The notes under the pieces are model-generated. The model was not told the DNA's origin. It worked only from the letters and a program-made list of their open reading frames with translations, and searched no databases. A program made the translations under genes and the position numbers. Positions 10,396 to 20,733 of a stretch of DNA of 64,000 bases are shown piece after piece. This stretch comes from an uncultured Flavobacteriaceae bacterium (GTDB taxonomy: Bacteria > Bacteroidota > Bacteroidia > Flavobacteriales > Flavobacteriaceae): assembly GCA_947497145.1 (NCBI GenBank), contig CANMFQ010000010.1:62001-126000 (forward strand), in the 5' to 3' direction. Every line of letters starts with the position of its first letter. Within the stretch, counting starts at the first letter, position 1.

Positions 10396-11852
10396 TATCT
10401 GTTGTTTACGTGTGTTGCTAAAATGCTATTGTTTTCGGCAGTAACTGCTGGGTGATTTTTATGACCCCAAATTTTGTCTCTAGCTAGCTTAGCGCTTGTT
10501 TTTAAATCAACTATTGGCAACGGATAATCAACACCAATAGTAAGCCCACAAAACGTTTGTTCCATAATACTCATTGTCCAAGGTTCATGAATATAAGCTT
10601 CTGGTACTTGTTTTAATTCTGGAACCCATTTTTTTATAAATATCCCTTTAGGATCGTGTTCTTCTGAATTTTTTACTGGATTATATAGGCGTACGGTATT
10701 AATTCCTGTGGTTCCGGCTTGCATTTGAAATTGTGGATAATGAATTCCTGGTTCATAGTCTAAAAATTGTTTTGCCAAGTGGTATACACCATCTCTCCAA
10801 TCTTGATCGAGATTCAAAGTAAAAAAAGAAACTACCATAGCACGCATTCTAAAATTAATCCATCCTGTGTGTGCCACGGCACGCATACAGGCATCTATTA
10901 ACGGATAGCCTGTTTGTCCTGTTTTCCAAGCTGTAATGAATTTTTCATTCTTTACATGCTCTAGTAGCTCATAGCCACTGTTTATGCAAAGGGTTTCATA
11001 AGTGCATGCTACTTCAAATTTTTGAATAAAATGACAATGCCAATGTAAGCGGGTTAACATACCAGAAAAGGCGCTGTTATTTGCTGTTCCGTTAGGATGT
11101 GTTCCAACAAATTGAAACACTTGTTTAATGCTGATGTTTCCCCAAGCCAGGTATGGCGATAATCGACTACAAGCCAATCTACTTTCTGTAGGTTTAGAAA
11201 TATGTTTATGATAATTAAATCCTCTTTTTTGAGTGAACGACCTAAGATAACGCCACGCATTTTCTTCTCCTGCAGGTTGATAGTATTTTGGGTAATGCGC
11301 TAATTTAGAAACTAATTCTGGAGGTAATTTATACGAATGCTCGAACACTTGTAATGTTGAAACCGAATACTTATTATTTATAATTGGTTTATGCATGGTG
11401 TCATGCCATTTTTTACTCCAATTCGTTCTATCTTTAATACCCCTTATAATGCCATCACGCTGACTTTCTTCCCAAGTAATCGTATTATCATCACAAAACT
11501 GTTTTACTTTTTTATCGCGTTGCCAAGTCGTTTGTGTTCCGCTTTCTTGATAACTAAAAAGCTGTTTAATCGTATATTTCTTGTGAATAACTTTAAATAT
11601 ATCAATGGCGTTGCCATAAAAGACTTCTACAGAACGATTATATTTTTTTAAGCTGCTATTAAGTGATTCTATTGCATGATAAACAAATTGTAAATGCCTG
11701 AGGCTAGTATCTGGATATTGAATCAAACTAGGTTCAAAAAGGTAAATAATGATGTAAGGTATCCCTGCTTGTTCTGCTTTATGCAAAGGCTCGTGATCTT
11801 GAAGTCTCAAATCGCGTTTTAACCAAACTATATTTATGTGTTTTGTATTCAA
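10395..11852 (-). CDS. Cryptochrome/deoxyribodipyrimidine photolyase family protein
   Basis: N-terminal [21 protein letters not shown] domain [82 protein letters not shown]. Confidence 0.88.
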   Translation of the reverse strand: MNTKHINIVWLKRDLRLQDHEPLHKAEQAGIPYIIIYLFEPSLIQYPDTSLRHLQFVYHAIESLNSSLKKYNRSVEVFYGNAIDIFKVIHKKYTIKQLFSYQESGTQTTWQRDKKVKQFCDDNTITWEESQRDGIIRGIKDRTNWSKKWHDTMHKPIINNKYSVSTLQVFEHSYKLPPELVSKLAHYPKYYQPAGEENAWRYLRSFTQKRGFNYHKHISKPTESRLACSRLSPYLAWGNISIKQVFQFVGTHPNGTANNSAFSGMLTRLHWHCHFIQKFEVACTYETLCINSGYELLEHVKNEKFITAWKTGQTGYPLIDACMRAVAHTGWINFRMRAMVVSFFTLNLDQDWRDGVYHLAKQFLDYEPGIHYPQFQMQAGTTGINTVRLYNPVKNSEEHDPKGIFIKKWVPELKQVPEAYIHEPWTMSIMEQTFCGLTIGVDYPLPIVDLKTSAKLARDKIWGHKNHPAVTAENNSILATHVNNR

Positions 11853-12964
11853 AATAAGATTTCCTTTTTACATTTTTTCCAAAAAGCAAAGAAAGAAGGG
11901 TAGTAGCCTTTTACAGAAAACATCCAATCTCTTTCTATTTTAATACCTTGATAGTGTTTGCTTAAAGGATGTTCTTTATAATAAATAGCATTAAAATTAT
12001 AGGTAGTAGTGAGTTCATTAAATTCACCAACATAGATCTGAATATCTTTTATGTTTTTAGACAGTTCCATTATAAAATTAATGGTGTTTTGCGAAACAGG
12101 GTACGTTTCGAAATGTGAAGGTTCTAATAAGAGTATACGATTTGCAATCATGTCGTTCATCCAAAGCGGATCTAGATTATAACTTGTATAAACTAGTGTT
12201 GGGAGTTGTTCATTTATAGTTAAGGGTTTCGCTTTGGGAAGTGGTGTTTTTAATGTTAATTGTTCTGTAGGTAATAAAACCGATGGTACAGCTAAATTTT
12301 GAAAATCATCATACGATACATCTAAAAAAGTATCTGTTTGATTACTGTAACAAAAATTATTAATATTTTCCTGATTGGCATAATACTTCTTATTACTATT
12401 TGTTCCTGCAACCCATTGCCAACTTAATGCATTGCTAGCCCAATCGGCATCTAATAAATGATAATACATCCATTTTGCAGGTTGCTGCCAATGGTTTTGT
12501 CCTATATTACAGGCAATAGAAGCGATATACATTCTTACATGATTATGCAGATAACCTGATTTGTAAAACGCTTTAATATGATCATCTATAACATGAATTC
12601 CAGTATTAGCATTCACGATATTCTTCGATATTCCGTTAGTTATAATTGGCGTTTGCCTGTGTTTTAAATCTTGGTCTATGGCATCACCTTTAGCAATCCA
12701 AATTTGTTGCCAATAATCTCTCCAAGCTAATTCTTGAATGAATTTTAATATGGCACTCGAATCAAACCCTCGTTTTATTAATTCTTGATAAACAAATTGG
12801 GTAGAAATAACACCACGGGAAATATAAGGCGATAAATAACTAACAGCTCCATCGCTATAGTTTCTTGTTTTGCTGTACGCAATAGGATCAATTTTTGCTA
12901 TTCTATTTCGAATAGCATCATATGCTGTAGGGAAATTTAGTGTAGTATGAATAGGGGTTTGCAT
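11849..12964 (-). CDS. Photolyase/cryptochrome FAD-binding-domain protein lacking the canonical N-terminal antenna domain
   Basis: Begins in the FAD-domain helical region ([29 protein letters not shown]); [18 protein letters not shown]...[35 protein letters not shown]. ~115-aa C-terminal extension. Confidence 0.75.
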   Translation of the reverse strand: MQTPIHTTLNFPTAYDAIRNRIAKIDPIAYSKTRNYSDGAVSYLSPYISRGVISTQFVYQELIKRGFDSSAILKFIQELAWRDYWQQIWIAKGDAIDQDLKHRQTPIITNGISKNIVNANTGIHVIDDHIKAFYKSGYLHNHVRMYIASIACNIGQNHWQQPAKWMYYHLLDADWASNALSWQWVAGTNSNKKYYANQENINNFCYSNQTDTFLDVSYDDFQNLAVPSVLLPTEQLTLKTPLPKAKPLTINEQLPTLVYTSYNLDPLWMNDMIANRILLLEPSHFETYPVSQNTINFIMELSKNIKDIQIYVGEFNELTTTYNFNAIYYKEHPLSKHYQGIKIERDWMFSVKGYYPSFFAFWKKCKKEILF

Positions 12965-13341
12965 AGGCGAGTCTATGAATATTTTTTGTTAGGAATATCG
13001 TAAAGATACATAATGTTTAATGTTTTACTCAAAATAGTAAACAAAAATAACATCCTGTTGTTTATTGCCCTTACAGATTTAGGTATGCCTATCTGTATTT
13101 AAATACCCTATTTTGTTTGAAACTAGTATGTTATAAGGTAGGGTAGGAGTGCTAAGGAAGAGAAGAGCAATATGTACAGAACAGTATTCTTCATTTTTTT
13201 AATTGACTACTTACAAAACCTAATGGAATTCTTATCATTATTTTCTATATTTATATACCTCAAATAATTTCCACCTACCTATTGTTTTTCCCCTATGCAA
13301 AATACACACTAACAGGTATGTTTTGTCATACAGTTAAGGTA

Positions 13342-13349
13342 TAGCTTTG
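13342..13349 (+). promoter_or_regulatory. Candidate Bacteroidota -7 element for the 13431 operon
   Basis: TAGCTTTG matches TAnnTTTG; TTTTG ~16 nt upstream, slightly short of usual -33/-7 spacing. Confidence 0.35.
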
Positions 13350-13430
13350 ATGAAGTATCGTATTCAAAATTCTCTTGACTGATTATGATTAGTTCAAAAG
13401 GAAACAGTTTAACCAATAAAATGAACCAAA

Positions 13431-13775
13431 ATGGATTTTTTAACTTATGCTATCATAGGCGGATTAATACCTGATATTATTCGAATAATTAAAAACAGAT
13501 ATGGGGCATTACCCGATTATTTAAAAAACCTTAATTTTTATATCGGCCTTGTTTTAATGGTTGGTCTTGGTGTTTTTGCGGTATACCTAAAACAACCAGC
13601 AGATAAAATAGAAGCGATTGCCATTGCTTTTTCAGCACCCCAAGTTGTGAGTAGTCTCTTAGGTAATAAGCTTAAAACACCTAATCACGATGCGAATGAA
13701 CAAGTGAGTTTCATGGAACTTAAAGAAAATAAAGTTTCAGGTGGTGTGGTATCGTTTCTAAGAAATTGGTGGTAA
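13431..13775 (+). CDS. Small membrane protein, unknown function
   Basis: Hydrophobic segments (MDFLTYAIIGGLIPDII; FYIGLVLMVGLGVFAVYL); closely followed by 13812. Confidence 0.5.
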   Translation: MDFLTYAIIGGLIPDIIRIIKNRYGALPDYLKNLNFYIGLVLMVGLGVFAVYLKQPADKIEAIAIAFSAPQVVSSLLGNKLKTPNHDANEQVSFMELKENKVSGGVVSFLRNWW

Positions 13776-13811
13776 TTATTTAACTATTTTTTCAATTAAA
13801 ACTCATTACGA

Positions 13812-15521
13812 ATGCGCTATACTTTAAAAATTTATATCAGCCTAGTGCTCTGTTTTTGCTGCTATTCACTTAGTGCTCAAGATTCAATCAGTAAAAATAG
13901 CTCGCAATCACTATTGACTGATACCTATGCGCTTACCTATATTTTAAATAATGAATTTTCAAAAACAATTACTGGGGCTTCTCTTGGAAGTTTGGGTAAT
14001 TATGCCTCAGTTAGTACAGTTGATAATACCTTAAAAGCAGGAATTAATATTGTAAAAGATGCTAGTATTATCGGAATTGATATCGCTGGCGGGGCAACAG
14101 ATGGTATTGCGAATATTATTACAAACAGCAAAATAAATAGTAATGTGAACCTAGGTCTTCATTACCATAGGCTGTTTAAGAGTTCAGAGATTGCCGCCTA
14201 TGTTACTGATATTGATAAAATTAATGAAAAATCAACGGCCATTCGACAAAAATATGAGACCGACAAAATTAAGGCAGAAAATTTTTTAATCACTTCAAAA
14301 AAAACATTGGCTGATAAAGAAAATGCCTTAAAACTAATAAAGGCCAAAATAGCAAAACGACTAACTCCTGATCAAGTTAAGCTTACAAGCCTGACTAAAC
14401 AATTGCAGTTGGTAACAAATGAAATAGCACTCCTTGCAGCTAAAAAGGATTTTTTTAGTAACAAAGCCAATCAAGATGCACTTATTTTAAAAGCAAAAAA
14501 TAAAAAAGATGACCCAAATAATGAAGACCCTTTTAAATCAAAAGTATTTTTAGTTGAAAAACTCAAAATTGAGTCTTTAGGATATCAATACGATACCGAA
14601 ATTACAGCTAAGAAAAAGGAGCTTGCGCTACTCTCGGCTGAAATTGAAAGCTATAAAGCCGATCCCGAAAAAATAAACGAATTAAAAGCACAACAACAAG
14701 TGCTTGAAAATACTATTAAAAATTTGAAGGCACAACGCGCTAATTATCCTGCAAAACTTACGCAAGTATTGGTACAGCTCGCTAATAAACGTGATGCAGA
14801 TTTGAAAAAAAATAAGCAAGAAATAAAACATATCAAGCCTACCGATATTAATTATGCGTGGTCAAGTATTGGTGTTCAGTTGAGCTATCAATCTATTAAT
14901 CTTTTTGATGCGCTAAGACCCATTGAAAACCAGTTTTATGTGGTCAATGACTTAGTACCAAAGTTCTATATTAGTTATTCGGGTTATTTAAACAAACCAC
15001 TATTTTCTGGTAACAAAAGGCGAACAACTACAACTGCTACTAAGGAAGATGGAGATATCTTAAAATCAGCCATAGTAAAGCATATACGCTTTTACTCCTT
15101 TGGAGTTAATGGCACCTATGGAAATAACAGTTCGAGTTTAGAACTCGTTGAAATTAAAGATACCGAAACCGTTACATCAGGTCGTGAAATAATCAGATCA
15201 AAAAAGGCTTATGTAGGTGAATTTGTAAAAGAAGCCTTATCAGGTCAGCTTTTTGGCGAATATTATCAATTTGCAGGTAACAAAAACAACGTAGGATTTC
15301 ATTTAAAAGGTACGATTGATTTTGGTTCGTTCGCTCCTGTCACATCGGTTAGGGCAGGAGTAATAGTACCATTTACAGATACTAAAGATCAAAAATCAAA
15401 TCTGAATTTAGAATTCTTTTTTGGTTTAAATGATATTTTTAAAACGACTACAGCAACTACTTTACTTGGTAGAAATGTAGTAGGCGTACAAGCAACATTA
15501 CCCTTAAATTTTAAAATATAA
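13812..15521 (+). CDS. Secreted protein with central coiled coil, unknown function
   Basis: Signal peptide LVLCFCCYSLSAQ; long K/E/A-rich coiled-coil; C-terminal beta-rich region resembling an outer membrane barrel. Confidence 0.55.
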   Translation: MRYTLKIYISLVLCFCCYSLSAQDSISKNSSQSLLTDTYALTYILNNEFSKTITGASLGSLGNYASVSTVDNTLKAGINIVKDASIIGIDIAGGATDGIANIITNSKINSNVNLGLHYHRLFKSSEIAAYVTDIDKINEKSTAIRQKYETDKIKAENFLITSKKTLADKENALKLIKAKIAKRLTPDQVKLTSLTKQLQLVTNEIALLAAKKDFFSNKANQDALILKAKNKKDDPNNEDPFKSKVFLVEKLKIESLGYQYDTEITAKKKELALLSAEIESYKADPEKINELKAQQQVLENTIKNLKAQRANYPAKLTQVLVQLANKRDADLKKNKQEIKHIKPTDINYAWSSIGVQLSYQSINLFDALRPIENQFYVVNDLVPKFYISYSGYLNKPLFSGNKRRTTTTATKEDGDILKSAIVKHIRFYSFGVNGTYGNNSSSLELVEIKDTETVTSGREIIRSKKAYVGEFVKEALSGQLFGEYYQFAGNKNNVGFHLKGTIDFGSFAPVTSVRAGVIVPFTDTKDQKSNLNLEFFFGLNDIFKTTTATTLLGRNVVGVQATLPLNFKI

Positions 15522-15525
15522 GTAT

Positions 15526-16506
15526 ATGATATATTATTATGCGTTTTGCGATATTCATGGCAAAGTAGGAGAAGAGTACGGTGAAAACATTCCAAATGCA
15601 AAAAATCATGCATGGGAAGACTGTAGCAAACATAAAACTAATGGCGCTGGTTGTAGTGGTCAAGTAAGACCTAAGGTAGCGTCAAGAACAGTATTGCCTA
15701 ATGGTAAGAAACGGTATAAATATTCCTTATTAAAGGAAGCTGATAATCCGAACAATACAACAAGTAAATCAACTGCATTTGCAGCACGAAAACAAGAGAA
15801 TGTTTTTAAGCCTGCCAACACAGATTTGCATTTATATGGTAACTCCAAAGTATGTTTAACAGATTCCAAAGGCTATGCCATGCCCAAAAATATGAGTCCG
15901 GCAGAAATCGTTTTAGATGCCTCTGAAGGATTCATTCCCCTTTGGGCCGAAAACGTAAATTTAAGATGGCGTTTCAATCGAAATTCCTTGCTATATTTTG
16001 AAAACCCTCAATTGGCCAAAGATGCGATAAGAGAATTGTTTAGCGAAGCTATTTTAAAATGGGATTATGCAGCGCCTATAAAATTTAGCGAGCGAGAAGA
16101 TGCTTGGGATTTTGAAATATCAGTCAGGCATTCAGATAATTGTAGCAGTTATGGATGTACACTGGCCAGTGCTTTTTTTCCTGACGCCGGTCGCCATGAA
16201 CTAGTCATTTACCCTAAAATGTTTACCCAAAGTAGAAAAGAACAAGTAGATACGTTAATACACGAAATTGGACATATATTTGGTTTAAGACACTTTTTTG
16301 CAGATATCGAAGAAAGGGAATGGCCTAGTGAGATATACGGTAAACACAACCCTTTTAGTATTATGAACTACGGTAACAAATCAGAACTCACAGAAGATGA
16401 CAAATCAGATTTAAGTGAATTATACAAAAAGGTATGGAATGGCGAGCTAAAAAATATTAACGGCACGCCAATAGTATTGGTAAAACCTTACCATCAATTA
16501 GCATGA
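15526..16506 (+). CDS. Matrixin-like metzincin metalloprotease
   Basis: HEIGHIFGLRHF (HExxHxxGxxH) plus Met-turn-like FSIMNYGNKS. Confidence 0.75.
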   Translation: MIYYYAFCDIHGKVGEEYGENIPNAKNHAWEDCSKHKTNGAGCSGQVRPKVASRTVLPNGKKRYKYSLLKEADNPNNTTSKSTAFAARKQENVFKPANTDLHLYGNSKVCLTDSKGYAMPKNMSPAEIVLDASEGFIPLWAENVNLRWRFNRNSLLYFENPQLAKDAIRELFSEAILKWDYAAPIKFSEREDAWDFEISVRHSDNCSSYGCTLASAFFPDAGRHELVIYPKMFTQSRKEQVDTLIHEIGHIFGLRHFFADIEEREWPSEIYGKHNPFSIMNYGNKSELTEDDKSDLSELYKKVWNGELKNINGTPIVLVKPYHQLA

Positions 16507-16921
16507 GTATGCAAGTTTAGCTTTAATTAGGCTATACAAAGTAAGGTTGGCGCATTTTTCTTTTATGAGAACTGGTTCGCTGGCCAAGCGATTACGCGCT
16601 ACATTGATTCATCCCTTGCTAAACATGCGCTTTAAAAAGCTAATGAAACAGCTAGTAACTGATCGATGCTGTTAGCTATCAGTAGTGAACGGGTAGTATG
16701 TGTGGCATAGTATATTGCAGGTGATTATATTTTTATAAGGCGTTTTTGTAATTGATTACTTGTTAGTTTTTTATATATTTAAGCTCCTCAATTATACTAC
16801 TTGCTATCTTATTTAGTTCCCCCAATACATAGCTAAAAAACACCCGTTGTTAGGTGTTTTACGGCCCTTTGTTTCTATTAAATCTTATGCCATTTGATTT
16901 AACCCAAATAATTAATAATAC

Positions 16922-18598
16922 ATGTCTGAAAAATTTGAACCGTTTACTAAAATTGGTCTTTGCTTTAGTGGTGGGGGCTACAGAGCAACCTTTTTTGCAT
17001 TAGGAGTTTTATCATACTTAGATCGTATTGATTACAAAGGTGCGTCTCTATTAAAATCGGTTAAAGCCCTAAGCACGGTAAGTGGAGGCACCTTAACGGG
17101 TGTTGCCTACGCAAAAGCCGTTCAATCCCCAGATTTTGACTTCAAAACTTTTTTTAAAACGTTCTACACTACTTTTCAGCCTCAAAATGATACGCTGCTA
17201 GAAACCGCTATCGCAAAATTAGAAGATGATAATACTTGGAAAGCTAACCCCTATAAAAAGCGATCACTAATCAACGCATTCGCATTGACTTATGCCGAAA
17301 TGCCATTATTTGAGGGGGCTTTTGAGCAATTTGAACCAAAAAAAATTACACAATTAGAACAGGTATGTTTCAATGCAACCGATTTTTCTTTTGGCTTAAC
17401 CTACCGCTTTCAAAATCAAGGATATTTTGGTAACAATCCCCTCTATAAAAATAATCAAAAAGAGATAAACGCATTACGAAACGATGTGCAACTGGGTGAT
17501 GTTATTGCCTCTTCTTCGTGTTTTCCTGTAGGGTTTGAACCTTTGGTTTTTCCTGATGATTATTTTAAAAATCAAGATAGTCTAGCCTATAAAAAAGTGA
17601 AAGCGTTGGATAAATTTATAGATGGCGTCGGCATTATGGATGGAGGTATAGCCGATAATCAAGGAATAGGAAGCATGATGCTTATTAATAATCGCTTTGA
17701 TGATGGACTAGACTTAGTTATTGTTAACGACGTTGGAAGTTATAAAATGCCTCCATGGCAACAAAATACAGCTAAAGTCGGCAAAAACACTACCGTAAAA
17801 ATGGTGATCAATAACATACTGAAATACGTCACTTTAAATCCGTTATATTGGCTTATTCTAGTTATTGGCTTACTGATTATCATTTTCAATAATATGTTGA
17901 TTTTTGGTCCAAATGCGTATACCAGTCTTTATATTTTAGGCAGCGTAGCTCTGGGTATGGGCTTACTGTTAACGGTATTTGGTTTGGTAGCTTCAGTCAT
18001 TAAAACCGCTGTATTATCAAGTTTAAAAACAATCTTTAAAAAAAATGTACCTGAACCATTGTTAGATGATATCTTAACTTTTCAGAAACTTGATGTTAGT
18101 TTAATTCAACGTATGCTGACAGATCGTTTAAGCTCATCAATGACCATGATAAATGATGTTTTTTTAAAACAAATGCGCCGCTTAAACTACGATTTATTTT
18201 ACTCAAAAGAGGAATTAAAAAATAAACGTATAACCGCAACGGTCAATAAATTAAATGGTCAAAAAACGGCATATCATAAAAAAAATAATTACAACAAGCT
18301 AATAAAACCTGTTCCTAGTAAAAACTTAAAAAGTGTTTGTTTAACCGCTGCGGAGACACCTACAACTTTATGGTGGGACAAAACCGATATTGCCAAAAAC
18401 CGCATGGAAACGTTAATTGCGTGCGGACAATTTACCATTTGTTATGAGCTCATGGATTATATTTTAAATCTCAAAGCTGATACCCATAATCAAATAGCGG
18501 ATTTTACTGAAATTGATAGGCTATATACCGCTTTAGAGGCAGATTGGCGATCATTTAATAAGAAACCCTTATGGTTGGTTGATACACTAAAAAAGTAA
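16922..18598 (+). CDS. Patatin-like phospholipase with internal TM segments
   Basis: LCFSGGGYRATFFALGVLSYLD (oxyanion loop), STVSGGTLTG (nucleophile Ser), IMDGGIADNQG (Asp dyad); two TM helices mid-protein. Confidence 0.8.
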   Translation: MSEKFEPFTKIGLCFSGGGYRATFFALGVLSYLDRIDYKGASLLKSVKALSTVSGGTLTGVAYAKAVQSPDFDFKTFFKTFYTTFQPQNDTLLETAIAKLEDDNTWKANPYKKRSLINAFALTYAEMPLFEGAFEQFEPKKITQLEQVCFNATDFSFGLTYRFQNQGYFGNNPLYKNNQKEINALRNDVQLGDVIASSSCFPVGFEPLVFPDDYFKNQDSLAYKKVKALDKFIDGVGIMDGGIADNQGIGSMMLINNRFDDGLDLVIVNDVGSYKMPPWQQNTAKVGKNTTVKMVINNILKYVTLNPLYWLILVIGLLIIIFNNMLIFGPNAYTSLYILGSVALGMGLLLTVFGLVASVIKTAVLSSLKTIFKKNVPEPLLDDILTFQKLDVSLIQRMLTDRLSSSMTMINDVFLKQMRRLNYDLFYSKEELKNKRITATVNKLNGQKTAYHKKNNYNKLIKPVPSKNLKSVCLTAAETPTTLWWDKTDIAKNRMETLIACGQFTICYELMDYILNLKADTHNQIADFTEIDRLYTALEADWRSFNKKPLWLVDTLKK

Positions 18599-18843
18599 TT
18601 AGCAGCAGAAGATAAAACCGAAGCTTAGGGCTAACAAAAGTTGTATACATTGTAGGCGCAATCCATACTAAATGGTTGGGTGGTTTTCTTAAAAGGTTTG
18701 GTTTTTTGGTTTATACCACCTTAATTGGGTAAAAGCGAAGTTTTTGGCATCAATTTTCTGTTATTTTTTCTTTTCAAATTTTCTTTAGTTACTGTAATAG
18801 CATATGCTTTGCCTAAAGCGAAACATAAAAGTAACAAATATTT

Positions 18844-18880
18844 GCTACATTTTTTGTAGCTTTGCTACATAAAATGTAGC
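18844..18880 (+). promoter_or_regulatory. Twin palindromic operator overlapping the promoter of the HxlR gene
   Basis: GCTACATTTTTTGTAGC (18844-18860) and GCTACATAAAATGTAGC (18864-18880), centres 20 bp apart; TAGCTTTG -7 element at 18857-18864. Confidence 0.65.
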
Positions 18881-18882
18881 GA

Positions 18883-19215
18883 ATGAAATTTCCAACACCA
18901 GGACAACCCGTTAGAGGTTCAGCATCAGGACAACCCATTATGGCACTCTTAGACCTTTTAGGTAGAAATTGGTCAATGGGCATTATTTGGCACTTAAACT
19001 CAGGACCAAATACCTTTAGAGGAATACAAGCGTATTGTGAAAGTATCTCACCAACTACACTCAATAAGCGACTAAAAGAATTAACTACTGCCGGTTTTAT
19101 ACAACGAACTGTAGACGGTTACTCACTTACACACCAAGGTAAAGAACTTTACGAGCATATATATCCATTAGGGCATTGGGCAAGAAAATGGGCAGAAAAT
19201 TTTAAAAACAACTAA
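18883..19215 (+). CDS. HxlR-family transcriptional regulator
   Basis: LDLLGRNWSMGIIWHLNSGPNTFRGIQAYCESISPTTLNKRLKELTTAGFIQRT...YSLTHQGKEL winged-helix pattern. Confidence 0.85.
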   Translation: MKFPTPGQPVRGSASGQPIMALLDLLGRNWSMGIIWHLNSGPNTFRGIQAYCESISPTTLNKRLKELTTAGFIQRTVDGYSLTHQGKELYEHIYPLGHWARKWAENFKNN

Positions 19216-19217
19216 AA

Positions 19218-20108
19218 ATGGATGCACAACTATATAGTAATAACAAATTTGACAGAGGAGTTCCCATACGAGAATTAGCGCATACGAATACTACCAAAAA
19301 ATATATCCCAATTTGGAATGAACTCTTTTTTTTTGACAATTCTGATGATGCTTACCGTTTAAAAAGTAACGTTCCTATTGATTGGATTAGTAATTCAATA
19401 CATACTATTTTTCTTGGTGTAATAGAAGGCATTGAATGGTATTGTATAGATATATCACATATATCCCTCTCCCAAAAAGAGGAAAAACAATTTACAGCTA
19501 TACGCAATGTATTTATGCATCTCAATGATGAAACAGCTTCTTTAGTTGCCTATGCCAAAGGAATGATGTATTGGTACAAATCATCTATGTTTTGTGGGTA
19601 TTGTGGCAACAAAACTAAAAGTCTCTTAAAAGGACATATTAAAAAATGCACCAATAAAAACTGTACACATAGTATCTACCCACGTTTAAACCCTTCGGTA
19701 ATTGTACTCATAGAGTATAAGCCTAAAGATAAGCCCGCTATGTGTTTGTTAAACAGAAGTAAAACTAGTTCAGGTTACAGCTGTTCCACCTTAGCAGGAT
19801 TTGTAGAAATTGGTGAAAGTCTCGAAGATGCTGTTATAAGAGAAATGAAAGAAGAAGTAAATGTCGATGTACGTAATATAAGATACATCGCATCGCAACC
19901 TTGGCCTTTTCCAGCGTCACTAATGATGGGCTTTTTTGCTCAAACGTACAATACCAATTTTAAAATTGACAATAAGGAGATAAAGGATGCCAAATGGTAT
20001 ACAGCTCATGAAATAGAAGCATTAACGGCAAATAAGCAGCTTCAGTTATCTAAAAATGATGCTATTGCTCAAAAACTTATTGAAAAATGGGTGTTAGAAA
20101 ACAAATAG
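19218..20108 (+). CDS. nudC: NAD(+) diphosphatase (Nudix hydrolase with zinc ribbon)
   Basis: Zinc ribbon CGYCGNKT...CTNKNC, YPRLNPSVIVLI, Nudix box GFVEIGESLEDAVIREMKEEVNV, followed by SQPWPFPASLMMGF. Confidence 0.88.
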   Translation: MDAQLYSNNKFDRGVPIRELAHTNTTKKYIPIWNELFFFDNSDDAYRLKSNVPIDWISNSIHTIFLGVIEGIEWYCIDISHISLSQKEEKQFTAIRNVFMHLNDETASLVAYAKGMMYWYKSSMFCGYCGNKTKSLLKGHIKKCTNKNCTHSIYPRLNPSVIVLIEYKPKDKPAMCLLNRSKTSSGYSCSTLAGFVEIGESLEDAVIREMKEEVNVDVRNIRYIASQPWPFPASLMMGFFAQTYNTNFKIDNKEIKDAKWYTAHEIEALTANKQLQLSKNDAIAQKLIEKWVLENK

Positions 20109-20123
20109 AAAATATAAAATAGT

Positions 20124-20678
20124 ATGACAGTATACAGAAAAATAGCACGACCTCTTAAAAATGAATATCCCGCATATTCACAACATTACTTTGATTTAAT
20201 TAAAACAGATAAGGATATTTTACAAGAAATGCACAATAACTTCTTCCAACTAAAAGAACTTATTTATTCAATACCAGAAGAAAAACTTTTTTACAGATAT
20301 GCAGAAGGCAAATGGACAATCAAAGAAATATTAGTCCATAATATTGATGACGAAAGAATTTTTGCTTACCGAGCTTTACGTTACGCTAGAAATGATAATA
20401 CCCCTTTACATGGTTTTGAAGAAAACCATTATGCCAAATATTCTAATGCAAATGCAAGAAGTTTAGATAGTATTTTTGAAGAATACTGGAGTGTTCGCCT
20501 TTCTACTTTGTTACTATTTCAAAATCTTTCAGAAGAATCCTTCATGCGAAGTGGAGGAGGTATTGATACCGATGGAGAAATTAAAAACGTACGAACAGTA
20601 AGGGCATTAGCTTATCATATCGCAGGACATGAATTGCAGCATATTAAGGTTATTAAAGAGAAATATTTAGATGTATAA
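20124..20678 (+). CDS. DinB-family protein
   Basis: YAEGKWTIKEILVHNIDDERIFAYRALRYARND...HIAGHELQHIKVIKEKY, three-His DinB pattern. Confidence 0.8.
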   Translation: MTVYRKIARPLKNEYPAYSQHYFDLIKTDKDILQEMHNNFFQLKELIYSIPEEKLFYRYAEGKWTIKEILVHNIDDERIFAYRALRYARNDNTPLHGFEENHYAKYSNANARSLDSIFEEYWSVRLSTLLLFQNLSEESFMRSGGGIDTDGEIKNVRTVRALAYHIAGHELQHIKVIKEKYLDV

Positions 20679-20733
20679 GTCAAGAAATGTCCATAAGTAC
20701 AAGTGCATAATCGTAAATGTGCATAGCATGGGG

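Noticed and set aside
16837-16860. AAAACACC-cgttgtta-GGTGTTTT hairpin as a terminator
   Set aside because: No T-tract on the plus strand and only ~60 bp before the patatin gene; function unclear, so not listed as a feature.
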